A DNA stretch of 64,000 nt from Spizellomyces punctatus DAOM BR117 (Eukaryota; Chytridiomycota; Chytridiomycetes; Spizellomycetales; Spizellomycetaceae): positions 1,612,476 through 1,676,475 of the forward strand of contig NW_015971540.1 of NCBI RefSeq assembly GCF_000182565.1, given 5' to 3'. The position numbers and the translations under genes were made by a program. Below, piece by piece: positions 1 to 18,149 of the stretch. Numbering within the stretch: position 1 is the stretch's first letter; each line of letters opens with the position of its first letter. The notes under the pieces were generated by a model. It searched no databases. It was not told the origin of the DNA and saw only the letters and a list, made by a program, of their open reading frames with translations.

Positions 1-1405
1 CCTTGACCGGTTTAACAACAGAGCCTCCCTTAAAGAGGTGAACCGTTTTATCGCACAGCAACACTGCGAGGTCATCGCCTGCATTCCCTGGTCCGAAGGT
101 GACATATGCGGCAGGTGCAGGCAATTGTACCTTAACAGCAGACATCGGTGGTGGTACATTCAAATGCTTGAACGGCGTAAGAAGAACGGAGCATCCATCA
201 ATGACAGCCACCGTAGCAGGATTTTCTGCTACCCGAGATGTGCTGACAAACTGGTCAGCGCAAAAGTCGGATCGTTGGTATGAGCCGGACCTAGTTGTCA
301 AATGCAATCGAAGAGCCACTTCCGGATCCCATTGCATACCGGAAAATGAGTCATTCTCTGATACCGGTCGCAATTCCTGCTTCAAGTACCAGTAATAGTT
401 ATTTGCAGTCCACAATTGAATGACTGATTCGGGCTTCGCAGAAGGAGAACCACTTTGCAGCCAAACACCAAGGACTGTTGAATCCGCATTCCACGCCACC
501 TCTACAACCGTAGCGGTATCATCGCGAAGGGCAAACTCCCCATGTCGAAGTCCGTTCTTTTCAAAAAAGATGATATCATGCCGGTGGGGAAGCCTCTGAC
601 TTGCGGCGATCAAGTTCCCCGAGGGTCTCCAGTTCAAGGCATGCTCCAATTGCGATACGCTTTCGCTCGTATATTGCAAAGTACATTCCCTGTCATACAT
701 ACGTATGACTCTCTTATTGCCGTTTGGTGCCACCGCTGAGCATGCAAAGTAAGCTCCGTCGCCCCTCCATGAAATCCGTGGTCGGAAGTCATCGTCATCC
801 GAAATCAGGTTACTGCCAGTCAGCGCATCGTCCTTACGCAAGGCAGCCTGTTTCCCCTCTGATCCATGAAATTGGGTTTCCTTTTTGCCCCATCCAACGC
901 TTACGTGCTCCTCCTTGCCAGTCCCCTCCACATGAATCGGAATTTCTGTGATAACCTCAAAATCTTTCGTCATCTCCAATATGGTTCCTGCTCCCGTAAC
1001 TATCACTACAAGCTCATGATCTGGACTCCATTCCATGCATAAAATTCCTGAATCCACAGTTCCCACCACTTCTGGTGGTCTGTCCTCTCCATCCTCTGAT
1101 GGTATCAACACTAGGTCGCCCCCGTTGAGCGCGACGCACAATGCCTGAAGCTCCGGAACATATTGAAAGCCAACAACTTCCACAGCGGCAGTTGTTCCGA
1201 GTGGTTGGTTTGGGAATGTAGCGATTTCAGTTACTTCTTGTGAGACAGAAACTTTGTATACCCAGCTCTGACGTTCCGTTCCTACAGAAGAGTACACGTC
1301 CAGAGTTTCAGGATCGACCGCAATATGTGAACGTCCAGTACTGTCCAGCACGTCTTCTGGGTAGAGCACCGCACGGGCCTCGCTGAGAAGACACAGGCTC
1401 CGCAT
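1..1405 (-). CDS. ELP1: Elongator complex subunit Elp1 (IKAP/IKI3), N-terminal part, runs off the window
   Basis: Scaffold subunit of the six-subunit Elongator complex, which makes the cm5U-type modifications at wobble uridine of tRNAs. The frame is open without a stop or intron from the ATG at 1405 down to base 1, giving about 468 residues of the N-terminal WD40 beta-propeller; the second propeller and TPR part lie outside. The start MRSLCLLSEARAV matches the short N-terminus of the family (MRNL...). The family signature GWGKKETQFHGSEGK is present around residue 180, followed by a WRGDGAYFACS strand, a FFEKNGLRHGEF motif and an LWTANNYYWYLKQEL strand, all in the usual order for Elp1. It is divergent to EBP2 with about 200 bp between the starts. 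Identity is firm; the C-terminal two thirds cannot be judged. Confidence 0.95.
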   Translation of the reverse strand, partial: MRSLCLLSEARAVLYPEDVLDSTGRSHIAVDPETLDVYSSVGTERQSWVYKVSVSQEVTEIATFPNQPLGTTAAVEVVGFQYVPELQALCVALNGGDLVLIPSEDGEDRPPEVVGTVDSGILCMEWSPDHELVVIVTGAGTILEMTKDFEVITEIPIHVEGTGKEEHVSVGWGKKETQFHGSEGKQAALRKDDALTGSNLISDDDDFRPRISWRGDGAYFACSAVAPNGNKRVIRMYDRECTLQYTSESVSQLEHALNWRPSGNLIAASQRLPHRHDIIFFEKNGLRHGEFALRDDTATVVEVAWNADSTVLGVWLQSGSPSAKPESVIQLWTANNYYWYLKQELRPVSENDSFSGMQWDPEVALRLHLTTRSGSYQRSDFCADQFVSTSRVAENPATVAVIDGCSVLLTPFKHLNVPPPMSAVKVQLPAPAAYVTFGPGNAGDDLAVLLCDKTVHLFKGGSVVKPVK

Positions 1406-1607
1406 GGTTCTTTGGGCCGATCGTCGTCGTCGTCGATCTCCACAAGAAACCAAACAGCATGCTTGAAGCAATAAACCCATATATGGGCATACTGCGCCGC
1501 AATATGCGTGTGGCTTGGAACATTACTGGGGAAAGCTGAATTCTTTTTGATGATTTGCAGGCCAAGCCTTTTGTTGGAGCCCGCGTGTTTCTGCCTACGA
1601 ACGTACA
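1406..1607. promoter_or_regulatory. Shared divergent promoter of ELP1 and EBP2
   Basis: About 200 bp lie between the ATG of ELP1 (minus strand) and the ATG of EBP2 (plus strand). No TATA box is evident. The arrangement implies a bidirectional promoter for two genes of translation and ribosome biogenesis; that co-regulation is inference. Confidence 0.5.
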
Positions 1608-2987
1608 ATGGCCAAACCAAAGCAACAGCGAAATAAGCAGCGATCAAAGAAGCATGTGCAGGCACCTGCCGCTTCCACCGACAGCGACTCTCTGGACGTG
1701 GACATTGCGGCTTTCATTGAGGAGCAGCAACTGGAGATCGACCCTGACGTTGCGGAGCTTTTGACCGAGGATACAGCCGTATCTAAGAAAAAGGGTGGAA
1801 AGAAAAAGGGAAAGAAGAGTGCGGCAGCTGCAGAGGAGGACAGCAAGATCACTGCAGAAGTGGATACGGCCCAAAATGTAGAAGGAGACAGCATGGGTGA
1901 TGTGGACATGGACGAGGAAGACGAGGCTGAACTCGCTGCGTACCTCGATATGATGAAAGGAAAAAAGGAAGACAAGGACGAAGAAGAGGACGAGCTGGTA
2001 GAAAAAGTTTATTCTAATGATACGGTTAGTAATGCGGATGTCGGTTGGGTTACATGCACTGGATGTTGGCAAACGACGAAGATTTGGACGACAAATATGC
2101 AAATTCGGGGCTTGTTGGCGGACGTGTATTGGCGCTTCATTGCATTATTTGAACATGGCTCTAATCAATACTTATAATTCAAACAGGTGGCACTACTTTC
2201 ACGCCTGGACGACATACGACTTGACCAACCTGGTTTCAAAGTGCCATGGATCGAAACGCAGTCAATAACCTCACCCGCCCCGCTTGACCTGGATCCCTCT
2301 GACGTTCATGATGATCTGAAACGAGAGCTTGCATTTTACAAGCAAGCCCTTTATGCAGCCACTGAAGGTCGCAAGCGGATACTAGCTGCTGGTGTCCCAT
2401 TTTCTCGACCAGATGATTTTTTCGCGGAGATGGTCAAGACTGACGAGCATATGGCGAAGGTGCGACAACGATTGTTGGACGAGGCGGCGTCGATTCAGGC
2501 GGCAGAGCAGGCACGAAAACAGAGAGACTTGAAGAAGGTATGAAATCATTTAGATGCACGTCATAACAAAGCTGTTACTCATGTCCTTCATCTCTATCAG
2601 TTTGGCAAAAAGGTGCAGCAAGAGAAACTTGCAGAGAGGGAGCGAACCAAAAAGGCAGAGTTAGAGAAAGTCAAGGTGGCGCGCAGGAAACATGCTTCGG
2701 CCGAAGGGGGGCGGGATGACGGAGACGACGAATTCGATGTTGAGGTGGACAGTGGATCGCGTGGTGGTAAGGGCGGACGAGGGGGCAAGACCGCGGCAGG
2801 TGGAAAGCGGAAACGGAAGGACGAAAAGTTTGGATTTGGTGGACCAAAGCGTCACAAAAAGAGCAACACTGCAGATAGTACATCTGACATGAGTGGATTT
2901 AGCTTAAAGAAGATGAAGGGTAAACCAGGAGTAAGCAAAAACAGACCTGGCAAGGCGCGACGACAAGCGTCAAGAGGGCGAAAGTAG
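1608..2987 (+). CDS. EBP2: rRNA-processing protein Ebp2 (EBNA1-binding protein 2 homologue)
   Basis: Nucleolar factor for 27S pre-rRNA processing and 60S subunit assembly. Three exons fit in frame: 1608-2024, 2187-2537 and 2601-2987 (384 codons), with donors gttagt and gtatga and acceptors caaacag and atcag. The N-terminal third is lysine-rich then acidic (GGKKKGKK followed by a D/E-rich stretch). The conserved core begins in exon 2 with SRLDDIRLDQPGFKVPWIE and continues through DDLKRELAFYKQALYAA and a basic coiled coil. The C-terminus carries the family GFGGPKRHKKSN motif and a basic tail ending RRQASRGRK. The 383-residue length is typical of the family. Start chosen at the first ATG (context acaATGG). 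Confidence 0.93.
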
Positions 2988-3109
2988 TCGTCGCTTGTTT
3001 TCAATATATTATACTTTGCCAATTGCATGTACTGTGGTGTTGTTGCAGATCACTGACGTAAGCGCGTCGTTGTCATCCTCCCCAGTAGGTGATCTTTCAT
3101 GCCCAACCA

Positions 3110-3793
3110 ATGGCGGATTCTGCTGCAGAAAACATGCCCTTCCTGCATGACACCGACATTGAAGCTGACCTCAACGAGGGCAACTTGTCCAATAACCCAT
3201 CGCGTCTTGACCGCTTTCGCCGGCGCCTCAGAAAGCTATTAGAATCCCACTGGGCGCACATTCTCGTATTCGCGCTCGTTCTGATAGATCTCACCTGTGT
3301 ATTAACAGAAATCATTGTTACCTTCCTCGAGACACCCGAATGCGACGAACAGGGTAAACCACATGTGGGTGGAGGAGAGCCAGTTTGGTTGGAAACCCTC
3401 ACAGCCATCAGCCTGACCATCCTTTGGGTGTTTGTGGCCGAGCATCTCCTCCGACTGTTTGCTTTTGGGATTTGTTACTATATTAGAAAACCTTTGCATT
3501 TATTTGACTTTCTCGTTGTTGTGGGATCACTTGTTGCCGAAATGGTTTTGAAGGGGAAGGCACGAGAGGTGGCTGGGCTCCTTATTGTCCTCAGGTGCTG
3601 GCGCCTTGTGAGGATCATAGATGGGGTTGCCGAGGCGGTGAGCTCGAAGAAGGACGAACAAATTGCGGATCTGAGGGAAGAGGTGAAACGCCTAAAGAAT
3701 GAGGCCGCTCAGCTACGGCAGCGTCTCGGAAGGCTCAATGGGGACGGGTCTCAGAACACACTAGATGGGCACGCAGACACAAGCGGGGAGTAG
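3110..3793 (+). CDS. Voltage-gated proton channel, Hv1/HVCN1 family
   Basis: A voltage-sensor-only membrane protein that conducts protons out of the cell; the subunits normally dimerise by a C-terminal coiled coil. It is a single exon of 227 residues from the ATG in ccaATGg; upstream codons in frame are not ATG. S1 (about residues 50-68) is HILVFALVLIDLTCVLTEI and contains the aspartate that acts as selectivity filter (human D112). S2 keeps its glutamate (WVFVAEHLLRLF). S3 keeps FDFLVVVGSLVAE, with Glu where human has Asp185. S4 is LRCWRLVRIIDGV, with three arginines in the RxWRxxRI spacing. After S4 comes a heptad-like coiled coil (DEQIADLREEVKRLKNEAAQ). The two histidines that bind zinc in the human channel have no obvious counterparts (S2 start LETLTAIS; S3-S4 loop KGKAREVAG). 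Confidence 0.93.
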   Translation: MADSAAENMPFLHDTDIEADLNEGNLSNNPSRLDRFRRRLRKLLESHWAHILVFALVLIDLTCVLTEIIVTFLETPECDEQGKPHVGGGEPVWLETLTAISLTILWVFVAEHLLRLFAFGICYYIRKPLHLFDFLVVVGSLVAEMVLKGKAREVAGLLIVLRCWRLVRIIDGVAEAVSSKKDEQIADLREEVKRLKNEAAQLRQRLGRLNGDGSQNTLDGHADTSGE

Positions 3794-3939
3794 CGTCAAC
3801 CTCAAACATTCCGTATGTAGTGTATTTGTTGCATGTACATAAATATGCTGACTATAAAGGTATCTTCTCAAACATAAATGTCACGTATTTACAAATGTAT
3901 CGCCGGGACAAAGGAAGTTGGTGGCATCCTGACTTCCAT

Positions 3940-7072
<3,133 letters not shown>

Positions 7073-7314
7073 ATCGGTGCATTCATTGTCATGCCTCTGC
7101 ATCGCTTGGAGCAAGAGATCATCGTCCAGGTTGAGCGGAACCAAGAACGAATAAGCAGACCACGTGATATCCTTGTTGCTATACCAACAACCAAGTTGGT
7201 GAATCTTTGATGAAGTTTGGAGCAAAAACTTGTACGAGATCGTAAACATGAGCCCAGTACGTTCAACGCTCTATGGCTGGTGAGATATTTATTTCTTGAG
7301 CTGCATGGAATAAT

Positions 7315-7592
7315 ATGCTTCATATGAGATTGGAAAGGATTTCAACTCTAGTGCCGGGTCGTTTGGTTTCATTCAGGTTCGCATTTACCGTGCTCGGCAT
7401 ATCGACTTTCCTCTTGGTTCGAAAGGATCTGAACGACCGGCGAAAGGCGGAATACAAGAGAGCAATTATGGAAGGCACACTAGCAGGTATTTTTTGCAGG
7501 TTAATCGTTCTTTGAAGTTTAGTTCACAAATGTGACCGTAACGCCCTGGTTTTTGTGTAGGTTCAAGCGATCGTGTGGATAATGGCCGTTGA
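7315..7592 (+). CDS. Small single-pass membrane protein, unrecognised
   Basis: Two exons (7315-7486 and 7561-7592) join in frame to give 67 residues: donor gtattt, acceptor gtgtag, stop TGA at 7590. The N-terminus is basic and lacks acids (MLHMRLERISTLVPGRLVSFR), as in mitochondrial presequences. It is followed by a short hydrophobic segment FAFTVLGISTFLLV and then a charged tail RKDLNDRRKAEYKRAI. This looks like a small mitochondrial inner-membrane or assembly protein, but I do not recognise a family. It is divergent to AFG2B with about 240 bp between the starts. A second in-frame ATG lies at 7324. The gene is supported by the clean intron and the coding-like charge pattern only. Confidence 0.5.
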
Positions 7593-7970
7593 TAGATGGT
7601 TAATGATCGATCGATCGGCCAAGTATCACATCTACTTGGGTCCCTTTGCATTCCGTCGGATGGAGATCTGACCGTATCTAACGCGAATATTAGGCATGGT
7701 TCTGATGGGGGTCCTCCACGAGTCCGTCACTGTGAGCCTTCATGGCAGCTGACGATAAGAGTCCACAACCCGGCAGGAGTAGACAAATGATATGTCTACG
7801 CAATCCGCAACAGTCAGATAACTGCCCGCATTTACGGCTCTGCCCGCCCGTATGTTGCAAACGTCACCGCGAGAGTCTTGCTCAGTAAAATTCGGCTGAT
7901 CGAGTTAATAACACGTACATTCGACATCATGTCATCGGTCCTCTATAACTAAGCTACACTATCTCCTTAT
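7593..7970. other. Convergent intergenic stretch, nothing recognised
   Basis: About 380 bp between the small membrane protein gene and the 3' end of the SPX-phosphoserine phosphatase gene. Only short shadow reading frames are present; no repeat, RNA gene or clear terminator was seen. Confidence 0.5.
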
Positions 7971-10296
<2,326 letters not shown>

Positions 10297-10761
10297 TACG
10301 AATGGTCAACGGGGACAAGATGGGACCGCAAACGATGCCCAATGGCCAGCAGGACGGAAACGTGGGGTCTGCAAGATCTTCCTAAGGCGCGTGCGTGGCT
10401 TGTCATCCAAAGATCTTTGGTTCGAACCACATCACTTAAAGTCCAACGGCCGACAAGGCCGACCGCCGACCGCCGCAGAGATCAACCCTTCGTACGTCGC
10501 CGTCGTCGGCGATTTTGGGGGTGCCGCGAATTCAGCGTAATAAGGATGACCCCCATCGTTTGCTTCCGCTGCTCAACTTTCTTACCACGGTATGGCATTT
10601 CCTAGTCTACGCGGATTAGTCAGCTCCCCGATCGGATAAGGACACGTGACCAGCTGGGTCTTCCGTCCTCCTCACCACTGCCATTTTCCTTCCTCATCTT
10701 TGCTCAGAGCCTTAGAGCTATCGCACTTGTCCCATTACTTTACTGCCTACTCGATAAGAAC
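10297..10761. promoter_or_regulatory. Divergent promoter between the SPX-SerB gene and glutathione reductase
   Basis: A 465-bp intergenic stretch between the two divergent starts. The open frames across it (for example 10148-10540, plus) overlap the first SPX exons on the other strand and lack family features, so I read them as shadows. No TATA box or known operator is evident. Confidence 0.5.
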
Positions 10762-12851
<2,090 letters not shown>

Positions 12852-13134
12852 ACGGCCTTCCACCCTTCCAAATTTTCAGCATATAAATCACAATGGTTCG
12901 CAATGCATAAAAATGGGACAGTTTGTATAGCAGTAGGATTATTTACATATCGCGAATGTGCAAATATTCTCAAGGAGATTGCATGCTTTTCAGTCTGATG
13001 GTATCTTCCATCTTCTGCACGATATTTTGCAGTTTAGTCAATTTTTGGGCTGTACCAGCCAACAGTTTATACCTGAGGAAGACAAAGATTATGACCCACA
13101 GTCCCGCTTTTATAAGCATTTTAACCTTTAAAAC

Positions 13135-16112
13135 TTACTCCTGTCGCAAAGCGGTTTCGATCCGGCGCATTTGGGTCTGGCCGAGAGCCAGCTGGTCCAA
13201 TTCCGCATCCTTGTCTGGATCTTCCACGGGGTTGCGGTCCTGCAGCAAAGAATGGACCTGTTCCTGAACCTGAACCAGCATGAAATCAGAGATCAAGAAA
13301 GAATGGAATATCGGTGAGGCCGCGAGATGTACACCCAAAGTCCAACCATCGCGGGTCCTTACATTTTCTGCCCAAGGTTTCAGTCTTTTCTGGAGAGCGT
13401 TACGAATGTGATGGAGCTCTTTGATCCATTGCTTCTCAGCGTCAGTAAGAGGCTGAGAGTTTTCGATCAATATCTGAAGTATGATGCCAAGAGATTTTCG
13501 CTGAACGTATTCCTTGACCCGCAAAGTGTGCATTTTCTTTGGCAGTTGCTTCAGGCGTTCTTTGTTTTGTTTTATTTTCTCATCCAAGAGCATCAGAGCG
13601 CCCGCTTGTTGCTTCAACTCCGATTGCTGCCGTTCCAAGCTGTGGACAAGCAAGTGGTTAAGCTCAAAATCGGCTGTGATAGTACTTTGAAATGGCTTGC
13701 AGTATCCCATACCGAGTTCTCAGAGCAATGATCGCCTCATGAAGGTCCAAGATGTCACATCTCCTGGCTTTCAAATGTTCAAAAAATGCCCACAATGTCG
13801 GAGGATGTGTGCACTTCGCCAGAACCTGCTTAGCGGAGGCGCCGGTAGGCAACCGTAGGGGTGGTGGTGCCTTACGAACTACTTCGGGTATATCGAATAT
13901 TGGAGGCTCCATGGATGGGGTGTACATTTCATTCGCGGTGACTTCGGAGATCTTCCAGGGAATATTTACATGCATGGGAAGAATGTCTCCGTATAAGTGG
14001 GGGTGAGATGTTAATAGTAGGTAACAGTATCCAAGGGATGCTTCTGTGATGACCGCGAACCCTACAACCGACGGTACATCCCTGCAACGAAAGAATATTA
14101 GAGTGACGGCTACATAGCGTTGGGGAAAAGCTCTTTACTGACGTGCTTATAAATGTCCTGGTACTAAAGAGTAGACTAACGTCGCTTTCAATATGTTGCT
14201 CCATTGCTGACTTCAACTCGGTCGCCAACTGTGCCTCGTCTGCTTGTGCCTCCGATAGACCACGTAACGGTGAAACCCAAGGTTCTACGCTCACACGATG
14301 GACTCCGAAAGAATGGTAGCAATAGAAGATGGCATCGTGTCGTGGATCTGCTGCTAAACTGCTTGGTATTCGTACGGGAGCTGTCTGCTGCGACCCAGAG
14401 CTTTCTCGCCAGGAGATATCAATGTCTTCATGAATTCTCAGTACGGGTAACGGCGCTTCCCCTGGTAACGCCTATGAAAAGTTGCACAACATAAGCTACT
14501 GCAACATAAGGGGGTTGGGAAAGTAGCCCACCTCTGCATTGATATTCCAGAGAGGTACCGGACCCTCCAAGTCTATGCATGTCCGCAGCATTCCCGACTC
14601 AAATGATATGATCAATACATTGATCGGATTCGTCGCCAAACATAAGATATCAGTTGCGTCCTGATAATCTATTGTAGCATCTGGGGATGGCTGAATTAAA
14701 TATGGTCCGCGGGCTCGGCACTTAACCTTTGCTGTCATCCGTGGCAAAGTCAGTCCTACAGGCTCCCCAGGTAGTGTCTCCTTTATGCTCCGTTGATTGA
14801 TTTCGTTTAGTAGTTCATCTAGCCATTGCTCCCGCCAATAGTATTGCCGCTCTGTATAGGGGCCATAACATTCATGCTCTTCATGTTCCTCTTGCTCCAG
14901 AGCACTAGCAGCCTTCAGGTCTTGCAATTTCTGCGGTATGAAGATACTGCAATACCATCGTTATTATATTAGCTTGAATATGTAAAACCAATCATATCAG
15001 AGAGTTTACCTGCGCTGTGGTACCACCGGGCATAAACTATATACATCTCCACTTCGCGTAACACCGTACATTGTCATTGAACCCCAATTCCCGTCGTCCC
15101 GCCCCACGCAAAACGAGACAAATTCACGTTCCCACAAATCAGCGCCGAACATGCCGGAGCGATTTGGGGCTTTCCAGGTATCGATGGGTTCACTACCGAG
15201 GAAATGTAGAGTTTGTTCCGGCTCGTTAGCATTGGCAGTCACGTCATATATTCTTTGATGAAGTCCATTAGAAGATCCCTTAAAAATATGTGAACACCCT
15301 TTTGAGAACTACACACCTCAGAGCTCCATCATCAGACAAAACCATCAGGTGCGTGTGAGATTCGCTCAGTGGATGCCAATGAATCTTGACTATGGGTTGA
15401 GGGGTCATGGGCCCTATCCGCCATGAGCTTGATAGCCCAGCACGAGGTATGAGTAATAGTGTTCAGAGCAAAAGTTATATTGGCTGCCAACCAGATTGTT
15501 GCTTACTTGGTTCGTATGCGTTCTCTCGTGTTGCCATCTGTCCAGGCAATCCGAGGTAGAGAGAGGACAACGATCTCATACTCTCCAACAACAGCTAAAA
15601 GTCTTCCAGTGCCATTCATCTGGATCTGACGGACGCGGAAACTCAGAGTTGGCGAGACCAGTTCCTGCATCGGATAGATGTTGATCACAATTCTCAACAA
15701 AAATTACTAGCGAATGGGAAAATACCTTAAAGTCAGCCGTCTCCAAAGCCTTGTCCACATCGTCTCCAGTCTCATCTAGCGAACCCTTCCATTTTCGAAG
15801 ATTGAGCAGCCGAATTCGCGGTGGAGAAGAATTAAGGCAAGTGACAGCTAAACCGTCGCGTACTGCGATCAAAGACTGTCGAGAATCAGGGGTAGCAAAG
15901 CTGTCACCCATATCATCCATAAAGTCCGGGCCGGATACATCCAGAGTATGGTTACTTGGAGCTTCTAGAGCTATGCTGGAGATGTCGGGGAGGGTGACAT
16001 CAGGAGTTGTTTGTGAATCGTCCAAGAGTGTGGAAGAGGATGTGTCGAGTACTGGATGATTGGATAGAGTCTGGAGCCAATAGCCCGGCGAAGGTAGCAC
16101 AGTGTTTGCCAT
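13135..16112 (-). CDS. NUP88: Nucleoporin Nup88 (Nup82 equivalent)
   Basis: Cytoplasmic-side nucleoporin that anchors the Nup214/Nup62 module and mRNA export factors. The start is ATG at 16112 (MANTVLPSPGYWLQ). The N-terminal two thirds are a beta-propeller: VRQIQMNGTGRLLAVVGEYEIVVLSLPR; then IHWHPLSESHTHLMVLSDDGALR, where family members have AWYPSEI...VVLLTSDNVIR; then CLATNPINVLIISFESGMLRTCIDLEG, close to the human [25 protein letters not shown]. The C-terminal third is coiled coil (ERQQSELKQQAGALMLLDEKI...). About eight introns are required; the last has donor gtaagg and is a multiple of three with no stop, so it might be retained. Stop TAA at 13135-13137. Confidence 0.85.
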
Positions 16113-16379
16113 CCCTTTACTTGCAGTTTGGCGAGTCGTTCACACGCAAATGCTGATCTCCCAAACCCAAACGACGACGACGACGAACGAACGAGCTCTG
16201 TCCAAATTAGGAAAAATGAAATGACATTCGATGATGATCACTCAATCACAATTTCTCATTTTCCGCGACTTCTTTGTTTTTTATAGCCGAAAATACAAAC
16301 AGCAAATTACGGGCGAGGGACGGCGTCAACGGGGCAACGACACGCCTTTATTTGTCGAAACCGTCAAGGAAGCGGGTAT

Positions 16380-17759
16380 ATGGAGGAGGCCGAGTCGACC
16401 GTCGAGGGGCACGGAAAACGAAATGCGTCCCCTGATATGGAGATCGCCCCAAAACGGAGAAGACTCTCCGCCCCAGAGGTCGACGGGGACGACGAGGCAT
16501 CGCGCAAAATGACGATGCGGTATCATATTCAGCGGATGGCAAGACTTCAGGCTCAAATGTACCTTCAAGGGCAACGCGAAGGGGATGAGCGCAATCGACG
16601 ACGTCAAGAGCTCATTGCGAAAATGGTGGAGGTTGCCAGGGAAGTGCGACGAGAGTCCGGACAAGAGCATAGCTCTGACGAACATACATATGAATTGGAC
16701 GGGACGCCGCGAGCAAAAAACGAACTACCCCCATATTCGCTGGACGGGTCGCCAGATCTAGATCGCGACGGAAAGCCCTTTCAATGCGACATACCGGGCT
16801 GTGAAAGAAAGTTTAAAAAGCTGAACGGTTTGATATCGCATCATCATGCGGCCCACGCTTCTGGTGGTATCAATGATCCCAAACCTTTCAAATGCAATAT
16901 CCCTGGTTGCAGCAAGGCATACCGAAATTCGAATGGACTAGGTTCGTTGTTCGGTCATTACTGTGTCCTACATGGTCTCAGTAGCTGACTATGGTGGGCA
17001 CGAAACTAGCATATCATTTAGAGAATGGTCACGGTGGCGGAGGTGTCATTAGTAGGCCAGCGACGGTGCAGCCAAAAGTCACGATTGAAAGAAGCTGGTA
17101 TTGTCCGTACAAGGGCTGCGACAAGACGTATAAGAATCTAAAGGGGCTTGGTAGAGATCTATGCTTTGAACTTGCTAAAATGAGAACTGGCTTATTTATA
17201 GGTCTTCACTATAGTTTACCATCTCCAGAAGGGAAAAGCTTCGGGACACAACGTGGACTTGGAGGGTCGTGGCGTGGTCGGCGTTTTCGTGTGTGCAGGT
17301 AGGTCAAACGCAGTAGAGAGCAGGGACAGTACACATTACTGGTCTAACGCAACTCTACTGTTTTCTAGTACCGGCATGCGGTAAAACATTTAAAAGTCCG
17401 CAAGCGCTGGTTGGCCACGTTGAAACAGCGCACGCGGATATGGATCCCATTGTAAGCCCTTCCATGCTCGATGATATATCAACCACCAAGATTGTCGATT
17501 GCCAATCATGTATGCGGCAATTTCGAAATGTAAAAAGGTTTGTTGATGACAATGGGGCGTTCGCGATGTGATCTCTGCTAATATTTTAACTAGTCTTGCG
17601 CATCACGTTGCCACCGCCCATCAACGCGAGACGTCTCCACGAGCTCTTCTTGCCACATGTTTATCAAACCCTCCCCAAATACCGACTCTAGATAGCCCGT
17701 TACATAGCGAAGGCGACGGGTCAGATGCGGATTGCCGTCCAATCGCCTTGGGACTGTGA
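16380..17759 (+). CDS. C2H2 zinc-finger protein, Sfp1/JAZF1-like
   Basis: Predicted DNA-binding protein of 373 residues in five exons that keep frame: 16380-16941, 17010-17150, 17215-17298, 17369-17537 and 17594-17759. After a low-complexity charged N-terminus with a basic APKRRRLS patch (a likely nuclear signal) come five fingers. Finger 1 is FQCDIPGCERKFKKLNGL, finger 2 FKCNIPGCSKAYRNSNGL, finger 3 WYCPYKGCDKTYKNLKGL, finger 4 FVCAVPACGKTFKSPQAL and finger 5 CQSCMRQFRNVKSLAHH. Introns fall inside the fingers, between the Cys and His halves. The GCxKxYKNxNGL pattern is typical of the Sfp1/JAZF1 group, whose yeast member drives ribosome biogenesis genes. Finger 3 has an altered second half (YHLQKGKS, lacking the last His). 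Function is inferred from family only. Confidence 0.85.
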
Positions 17760-18149
17760 CTCTCTTGTCTGCAGGATATGCCCGCTTGGGCCAATCCTTT
17801 CATGTCACCTCTCACGTATACCCTTCCAGAGGGTCACAGCCATTGCTGCCGCTATATAATATTAGATTGTGTGGTGGCGTTATTTTTTGAGATAGTTAAT
17901 AACATGTAGATACATTATACATTTTATACGATTGCATTGCCAGCAATACTATCCTTTTAACGACGAGATTCCGACTGACTTATGTCAGCAACATTGGATG
18001 AAGCCATAAATGGATAAATGAAACTTTGGACTAAAATGGAAATTATATCACGTGGGGGTTTTGCGAGCCGAAGGACGTTTGGCAGCTGCGAATTCGTTCG
18101 GATTTTCCTTCCTTTCACCCACACGCAATCTCTTCGTGCATATAGGAAG
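17760..18149. other. Intergenic, 3' of the zinc-finger gene and promoter of RPS4
   Basis: About 390 bp. An AT-rich stretch at 17850-17950 probably contains the zinc-finger gene's 3' end. No RNA gene or clear repeat was seen. The last 100 bp are presumably the RPS4 promoter. Confidence 0.4.

Noticed and set aside
1608-2102. Minus-strand frames over EBP2 exon 1
   Set aside because: They are the complement of a lysine/acid-rich coding exon (Ser/Phe/Leu-rich shadows).
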